DNA of 64,000 nt from CAYRJD01 sp965247395 (GTDB lineage: Bacteria; Actinomycetota; Acidimicrobiia; Acidimicrobiales; Poriferisodalaceae): contig OZ252012.1 of assembly GCA_965247395.1 (NCBI GenBank), forward strand, positions 620,001 to 684,000, read 5' to 3'. The notes beneath the pieces were generated by a model. That model was not told where the DNA came from. It did no database searches and saw only the letters and a list, made by a program, of their open reading frames with translations. The translations under genes were made by a program, and so were the position numbers. Shown here piece after piece: positions 59,496-64,000 of the stretch (positions are counted from its first letter, which is position 1; each line of letters starts with the position of its first letter).

Positions 59496-61695
59496 CAGGA
59501 TTCCAGACCGAATCACTCAACAGGCGAGTCATGTTATCGATCAACTTCAAACCCAAACCATCATCCAGCGACATGATCGATTCCGGGTGGAACTGCACGG
59601 CCGCTATGGGTAGATCGCGGTGCTCCACGGCCATCACACAATCATCCTCAGTGCTAGCTGCGGTTATCTCTAGTTCGGCCGGCACCTCAGATTTATGTGC
59701 AAATAACGAGTGATAACGCCCGGCACGGAAGCTTGCGGGAAAATCTGCCAGCAGGCGCCCGCCATAGTTGGCGATGTCGGAAGACTTGCCGTGCATTGGC
59801 GTGTCAAGCGTGGAGAGATTGCCGCCGAAATACTCCACCACGCCTTGCAGGCCAAGACAAACCCCAAACAACGGCAGCTTTGCTTTGACCACTGCTGCTA
59901 TTAGTTCACGCATTGCAAAATCATCCGGCCGCCCAGGCCCGGGTGAAAGTACCACTAGGTCATAGTTGGCGGGCGATATCTCATCCAGGGCAAACCCTGC
60001 TCGCAGTGTTGTCACGCTGGATCCGGTTTGGCGTAGATAGTTGGCAAGCGTGTGAACGAACGAATCCGTGTGATCCACCAGCAAGATCTTGCGTTGTGCA
60101 GCAGTCGGCGTAACAGAGGTAACTGGTTCGGTTTCACGCGGTCGTCGGATTGCTTCAAGAAACGCTGACGCCTTGAGCTCGGTTTCGTCTTCTTCGGTCT
60201 GCGGGTCTGAGTCCCACAACAGCGTGGCACCCACTCGAACTTCGGCTTGGCCTGCTATTAGACGGATGGTTCGCAGGGTGAGCCCAGTGTTCAAGCTGCC
60301 GTCAAATCCAATCTTGCCTACGGCTCCGCCATACCAGGCTCGTGGGCTGCGCTCATGCGACTCGATGAACTGCATGGCAGCGGCTTTGGGTGCGCCGGTG
60401 ACCGTCACCGCCCAGGTGTGACTCAAAAAAGCATCTAGCGCATCAAACTGCGGTAGTAAACGTCCCTCTACGTGATCGACCGTGTGGATTAGCCGCGAGT
60501 ACATCTCAATCTGGCGGCGTCCGATCACCTTCACCGATCCAGGCACGCAGATGCGGCTCTTGTCGTTGCGATCAACGTCGGTGCACATTGTCAGCTCGGA
60601 CTCATCCTTGCTGGAATTAAGCAGCGCCAAAATCTGCGATGCATCGTCAAGCGGTGTCGTACCTCGCGCAATGGTGCCTGAGATTGGGCAGGTTTCGACC
60701 CGGTCGCCATCTACTCGCACGTACATTTCGGGCGAGGCTCCAACCAGCCATTCGGCCTCCCCCAGGTTGATTAGAAACCCATAGGGAGAAGGGTTTTGCA
60801 ACCGTAAGCGCCGAAACAGTTCCGCTGGCTGCACCGCACAGGGCTCAGTGAATTTTTGGCTTGGAACTACCTCAAACATGTCGCCCCGCGCAAAGTAGTT
60901 GCGGGCATTTTCTACGCCTTTGGCGTAGCCACCTGGCTCGTGATCACAGGCTGGTTCGGCCGCAAGATCTGGCTCATAGGCGGTTTGCGATGTGGTGCGT
61001 GCAAGACCCGCTGTGCTCGCACCGTTGGCCTCGAATTCGCACCTAATCCGCTGAGCCACCCCGCTCTGGTGGTCGACCACAAGCAGATCGTCTGGCAAAT
61101 ACAGCACCAAATCGCGTTGCCCGTCAAGACGCGGCAGCACTTTTTTGATTGGCTCGAACTGAAATGCCAAGTCGTATCCGAAAGCGCCATACAACCCCAT
61201 GTGCGGGTCTTCGCTAGCGAACAGATCCACCAGGCACCGCACAATCGAAAACACCGAGGGCTGTCGACTGCGTTGCTCTTCGGGGAACCTGACTGGATTG
61301 TTTTTGGAATCGCTAGACAAACCATCTATCGAGCACCGAAGGGTGTTTCCGGCTCGTTCAAGCTGGCCTATGTGCCCACTCGGAGTGTTCTGTGAAAGCG
61401 CGTCATAAATGACATCCAGCAGGATTTCACCGCGCTCGTTTAGAGCGTTAATACTTACGTCTCGGGCAGAACAAACCAACTCAAGCGGCGGATCAGCAAA
61501 GCCGATGTCCCAGCGGGTATAGCGCCCGGGGTATTCATAACTGGATGACAGCAACACTCCCTTTGCCGTGTTGAGTCGATCAATCAAGGCCTCAACTTCG
61601 GTAGCGCCCTCAACAGTTTCAACGGCCACCGTGACCTTGATGCCGCCGGCGGTGAGGTATTCGTTCATCTGCTTAGAGAGCTCTGGGAGGCTCAA
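59488..61695 (-). CDS. trpE(G): fused anthranilate synthase TrpE-TrpG
   Basis: 735 residues. The chorismate-using TrpE part (about 1-530) contains GDMFEVVPSQKF, NPSPYGFLINLGEAEWLVGASPE (split), CPISGTIARG and SELTMCTDVDRNDKSRIC. The glutaminase TrpG part (about 540-730) has SPGPGRPDDF, catalytic Cys in LFGVCLGLQGVVEYFG and HPES with His-Glu. This single-chain form is known from some Alphaproteobacteria and others. TTG 61695 starts it, ATG ten codons later is an alternative. trpD is not in the window. Confidence 0.94.
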   Translation of the reverse strand: MSLPELSKQMNEYLTAGGIKVTVAVETVEGATEVEALIDRLNTAKGVLLSSSYEYPGRYTRWDIGFADPPLELVCSARDVSINALNERGEILLDVIYDALSQNTPSGHIGQLERAGNTLRCSIDGLSSDSKNNPVRFPEEQRSRQPSVFSIVRCLVDLFASEDPHMGLYGAFGYDLAFQFEPIKKVLPRLDGQRDLVLYLPDDLLVVDHQSGVAQRIRCEFEANGASTAGLARTTSQTAYEPDLAAEPACDHEPGGYAKGVENARNYFARGDMFEVVPSQKFTEPCAVQPAELFRRLRLQNPSPYGFLINLGEAEWLVGASPEMYVRVDGDRVETCPISGTIARGTTPLDDASQILALLNSSKDESELTMCTDVDRNDKSRICVPGSVKVIGRRQIEMYSRLIHTVDHVEGRLLPQFDALDAFLSHTWAVTVTGAPKAAAMQFIESHERSPRAWYGGAVGKIGFDGSLNTGLTLRTIRLIAGQAEVRVGATLLWDSDPQTEEDETELKASAFLEAIRRPRETEPVTSVTPTAAQRKILLVDHTDSFVHTLANYLRQTGSSVTTLRAGFALDEISPANYDLVVLSPGPGRPDDFAMRELIAAVVKAKLPLFGVCLGLQGVVEYFGGNLSTLDTPMHGKSSDIANYGGRLLADFPASFRAGRYHSLFAHKSEVPAELEITAASTEDDCVMAVEHRDLPIAAVQFHPESIMSLDDGLGLKLIDNMTRLLSDSVWNPDV

Positions 61696-61701
61696 AGGTA
61701 A

Positions 61702-62100
61702 TCAGAGATACAGACCAGGAGCGCTTGGCTCAATACGTGAAGCGGCAATGGCGTGAACATCGCGTTCACGCAGGATTAAGAAATCTTCGCCGTGCACCTC
61801 TACCTCAAAAAGGTCTTCTAGGTTGAACAACACGCGATCACCCTCTTCTACGTTCTTGACGTTGCGGGCCACTCCTATAACTTCGCCCCAGATCAGTCGC
61901 TTTGGTTGTTGAGCTGTTGCCGGGATCAAGATGCCGCCACTACTACGGCGCTCTGCTTGTCCGCCGGGCAAACGCACCAAGATGCGGTCGTGCAGCATCT
62001 TGATCGGACGCTTCTCATCGGGCGAATCCGCCAAGCTGGCTGTACCCGTGCGCCTTGGCATGCCATTAGAACTCGATGACTTGCCTGCGGTCGGCGTCAT
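61702..62100 (-). CDS. GroES-like co-chaperonin family protein
   Basis: About 132 residues from ATG 62100. A 40-residue Ser/Lys-rich leader precedes a GroES fold: KMLHDRILVRLPGGQAERRS, then GGILIPATAQQPKRLIWGEV, GDRVLFNLEDLFEVEVHGED and FLILRERDVHAI. It differs from standard GroES in its mobile-loop region and acidic middle, and no groEL is adjacent. The AAGAAGGAG directly before the ATG is too close for a ribosome binding site, so the start is uncertain. Confidence 0.75.
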   Translation of the reverse strand: MTPTAGKSSSSNGMPRRTGTASLADSPDEKRPIKMLHDRILVRLPGGQAERRSSGGILIPATAQQPKRLIWGEVIGVARNVKNVEEGDRVLFNLEDLFEVEVHGEDFLILRERDVHAIAASRIEPSAPGLYL

Positions 62101-62166
62101 CTCCTTCTTAACCACTTGTGCCACAGGCTCACGGTAGCGGAGCAAACCCGGGCTACCGTCCCCCAA

Positions 62167-62823
62167 ATGGCTTCTGCTCAGGAAGAGCATGTAACGGATC
62201 TGACGGTCGCTACCGAAGACGGGTTGAGGCTGGAAGCGGAACTGACATGCCCGGCAAATGCGCATGCGATAGCGGTGCTCTCACATCCTCACCCCCTCTA
62301 TGGCGGGGACATGTTTAATCCATTGATTGACCATTTGTTTGCGAAACTGCCTGAGGCGGGGATTGCGACTTTGCGCTACAACTTCCGCGGAGTAGGCCAA
62401 TCAGACGGCAAGCATGGCATTAGCACCGACGAAATAGCTACCCCGCTGCCCGAAGTGTTAGATGCGAAAGCCGCCTTTGCAGCGGTCTGCGAGGTTGCGC
62501 CACGGCTTGTCTCGGTTGGCTGGTCTTTCGGTGGTGACGTGTCGTTGGCAACAGACCATCCGTCTCTAGCGGCTTGGGTCGGTATAGCCGCGCCTTTACA
62601 GATAGTCGATCCGGGAGCTATGCCTGCGTCAACGAGTGAGCGGCCGAAGCTTTTGTTGGTGCCTGAGAACGATCAGTTCTGCTCACCCGACGACGCGCAG
62701 CAACGCAGCACCTGCTGGCCGACCTGCTCGCTAGAGATAGTCGTAGGGGCCGATCATTTTCTAATGGACGAAATGACCGAGGTGGCCGAGAAGGTGAGCG
62801 CGTTTATCGCCGGCTTGGACTAG
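62167..62823 (+). CDS. alpha/beta hydrolase (COG2945-like)
   Basis: 218 residues from ATG 62167. AVLSHPHPLYGGDMFNPLID (about 38-57), TLRYNFRGVGQSDGKHG (about 71-87), the nucleophile region SVGWSFGGDVSLA (about 120-132, GxSxG), Asp in LLVPENDQFCSPDD (about 164-177) and His in VVGADHFLMDEM. All triad residues are present. The substrate is unknown. It is divergent from the GroES-like gene, with 66 bases between. Confidence 0.85.
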   Translation: MASAQEEHVTDLTVATEDGLRLEAELTCPANAHAIAVLSHPHPLYGGDMFNPLIDHLFAKLPEAGIATLRYNFRGVGQSDGKHGISTDEIATPLPEVLDAKAAFAAVCEVAPRLVSVGWSFGGDVSLATDHPSLAAWVGIAAPLQIVDPGAMPASTSERPKLLLVPENDQFCSPDDAQQRSTCWPTCSLEIVVGADHFLMDEMTEVAEKVSAFIAGLD

Positions 62824-62865
62824 CTGCTGACCTGGTCAGATCGCTGGTCTAGCTTCGCTGCTTTT

Positions 62866-64000
62866 CTAAACGATGCGCGAGTTCTTGTTACCCCAGTATT
62901 CGTCGCGTAGGAGTCGCTTGTAGAGCTTGCCAGTAGGCAATCGTGGCAACTCGTCTCGAAAGTCAACCGACCGTGGAATCTTGAACTTGGCTAGATGTTC
63001 CGCGCAATAAGCCTTTAGTTCTGCCTCAAGAACGTCATCAGCCTCCACGCCTTCAGCCACCATGCAGACCGCTTTTACTTCTTCGCCGAAGTCTTCGTTT
63101 GGCACGCCAAATACGGCCACATCATCTACTTTGGGATGCACTATCAGGCAGTCCTCAATTTCTTGGGGATAAATGTTTACCCCGCCTGCGATGATCATGA
63201 ACGACAGACGATCTGTCAGATACAGATATCCATCTTCATCTACTTTGCCAACATCGCCCAGTGCGGTCCAAAACTCATGTTCTTTGTGGCGTGATTCGTC
63301 TGTCTTCTCGGGTGCGTTGTGATACACAAACGCGTGCTCATCTCGCTCGAAATAGATGGTGCCCACCTCGCCGACTGGTAGGTCGTTACCGTCGTCGTCG
63401 CAGATGTGAATGACTCCGACTAATGGCTTGCCGACGGTGCCGGGGCGCTCAAGCCACTCTTCAGGAGTGACATAGGTGAACCCGTTCAATTCGGTGCCTG
63501 CGTAGTACTCATGCAGGATGGGTCCCCACCACTCCATCATCTTCTTTTTAACCTCCACAGGGCACGGTGCCGCGGCGTGTATCGCCATCTTGTGGGTGGA
63601 AAGGTCGTAACGGTTGCGATCCGCTTCGTCCAGCTTGAGCATGCGACTAAACATGGTCGGCACCCATTGGCTGTGAGTGATCTTGTATTGCTCTATGTAG
63701 CTCAGCGCTTCAAGCGCATCGAAGCGATCCATGATCACGGTCGTTCCGCCTAGCGATTGCGTGCCGGTCGTATAACCCAACGGCGCTGAGTGATAAAGCG
63801 GTGCTGGCGATAGGTACACCGAGTCTTCACCAAAGCCCAGGAGGCCTCCCAATATCGCCCCGCCAATAATGTCGTTTTCGGTTATTAGCGTGCCGGGAAC
63901 AGCGCGCAAGATGCCCTTCGGGCGACCGGTAGTGCCCGAGCTGTAGAGCATGGTGTTACCGCGTGGTTCGTATTCGAGTGGCTCGGCGCGATATTTCGCG
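62866..64000 (-). CDS. AMP-binding acyl-CoA synthetase, N-terminus cut by window edge
   Basis: 378 residues visible; the frame continues past 64000. The AMP-forming P-loop is LYSSGTTGRPKGILRA, followed by the A5-like motif HEYYAGTELNGFTYVT, the A7 motif WTALGDVGKVDEDGYLYLTD, the hinge RLSFMIIAGGVNIYPQEIED, and the C-terminal catalytic Lys in LPRLPTGKLYKRLLRD. These are typical of fatty-acid-type CoA ligases. The substrate is not determinable. It is convergent with the hydrolase gene. Confidence 0.9.
   Translation of the reverse strand, partial: AKYRAEPLEYEPRGNTMLYSSGTTGRPKGILRAVPGTLITENDIIGGAILGGLLGFGEDSVYLSPAPLYHSAPLGYTTGTQSLGGTTVIMDRFDALEALSYIEQYKITHSQWVPTMFSRMLKLDEADRNRYDLSTHKMAIHAAAPCPVEVKKKMMEWWGPILHEYYAGTELNGFTYVTPEEWLERPGTVGKPLVGVIHICDDDGNDLPVGEVGTIYFERDEHAFVYHNAPEKTDESRHKEHEFWTALGDVGKVDEDGYLYLTDRLSFMIIAGGVNIYPQEIEDCLIVHPKVDDVAVFGVPNEDFGEEVKAVCMVAEGVEADDVLEAELKAYCAEHLAKFKIPRSVDFRDELPRLPTGKLYKRLLRDEYWGNKNSRIV

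Noticed and set aside
62824..62865. TGACC/GGTCA stem between convergent hydrolase and acyl-CoA synthetase genes as terminator
   Set aside because: The stem is only 5 bp with a one-base loop and no U-run; too weak to call.

Overview
The window looks like a piece of an actinomycetotal chromosome of moderate GC, probably class Acidimicrobiia. This rests on gene content and order: a uvrB-uvrA-uvrC-rapZ-gap-pgk-tpiA-secG block, a REC-ANTAR regulator of the PdtaR type, a discrete (type II) fab cluster beginning with a FabD that has an extra C-terminal domain, and an exonuclease-degenerate polA. No ribosomal RNA or marker gene is present, so the class assignment is an inference.

Layout. 1-3.6 kb: metabolic genes (esterase cut by the left edge, PfkB sugar kinase, PhyH-type dioxygenase, conserved hypothetical). 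3.6-27.96 kb: an accessory island ending at the 3' end of a tRNA-Leu gene. The last 16 bases of that tRNA end (27945-27960) recur exactly at 3589-3604, which I read as attL/attR of a 24.4 kb island. The island holds an enoyl-CoA hydratase, a DUF488 pair, small metabolic genes, a serine-recombinase scrap, and then a dense defence region. That region contains a four-gene DUF6361/PLD-nuclease/SNF2-like helicase/PD-(D/E)XK cassette, an HTH regulator, a PIN toxin-antitoxin pair, a DUF1272 protein, AbiE, an E2-only CBASS with a patatin effector, and a type III restriction-modification pair whose mod gene carries a G10-A-G5 tract.

The most interesting structure is modular. A ~245 bp region (15838-16079) separates the HTH gene from the DUF6361 operon. 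A diverged copy of it (22764-23010) sits at the equivalent place upstream of the CBASS operon. The 3' end of the same HTH gene recurs at 27766-27854. The type III system therefore lies between the two halves of a second HTH-plus-promoter module, and the first copy preserves the uninterrupted arrangement. The same regulator/promoter module seems to have been coupled to two different defence payloads.

28-48.7 kb: core genes, nearly all on the minus strand: secG, an SDR, tpiA-pgk-gap, rapZ, uvrC, uvrA, uvrB, coaE, rpsA, polA, pdtaR and a second tRNA-Leu. Oddities here are a uvrB split by an apparent one-base deletion, seven 33 bp tandem repeats between uvrB and uvrA, a cupin gene set between two 52 bp copies of the uvrA 3' end, and low-complexity insertions in several housekeeping proteins. 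48.8-53.6 kb: plus-strand fabD-fabH-fabG-acpP-fabF-fabZ, a near-complete fatty-acid synthesis operon. 53.6-61.7 kb: minus-strand trpE(G)-ygfZ-ABM-trpC-trpF-trpB-trpA followed by a zinc-ribbon-like protein and a c-type cytochrome; trpD is absent. 61.7-64 kb: a GroES-like protein, an alpha/beta hydrolase and an AMP-forming acyl-CoA synthetase cut by the right edge.
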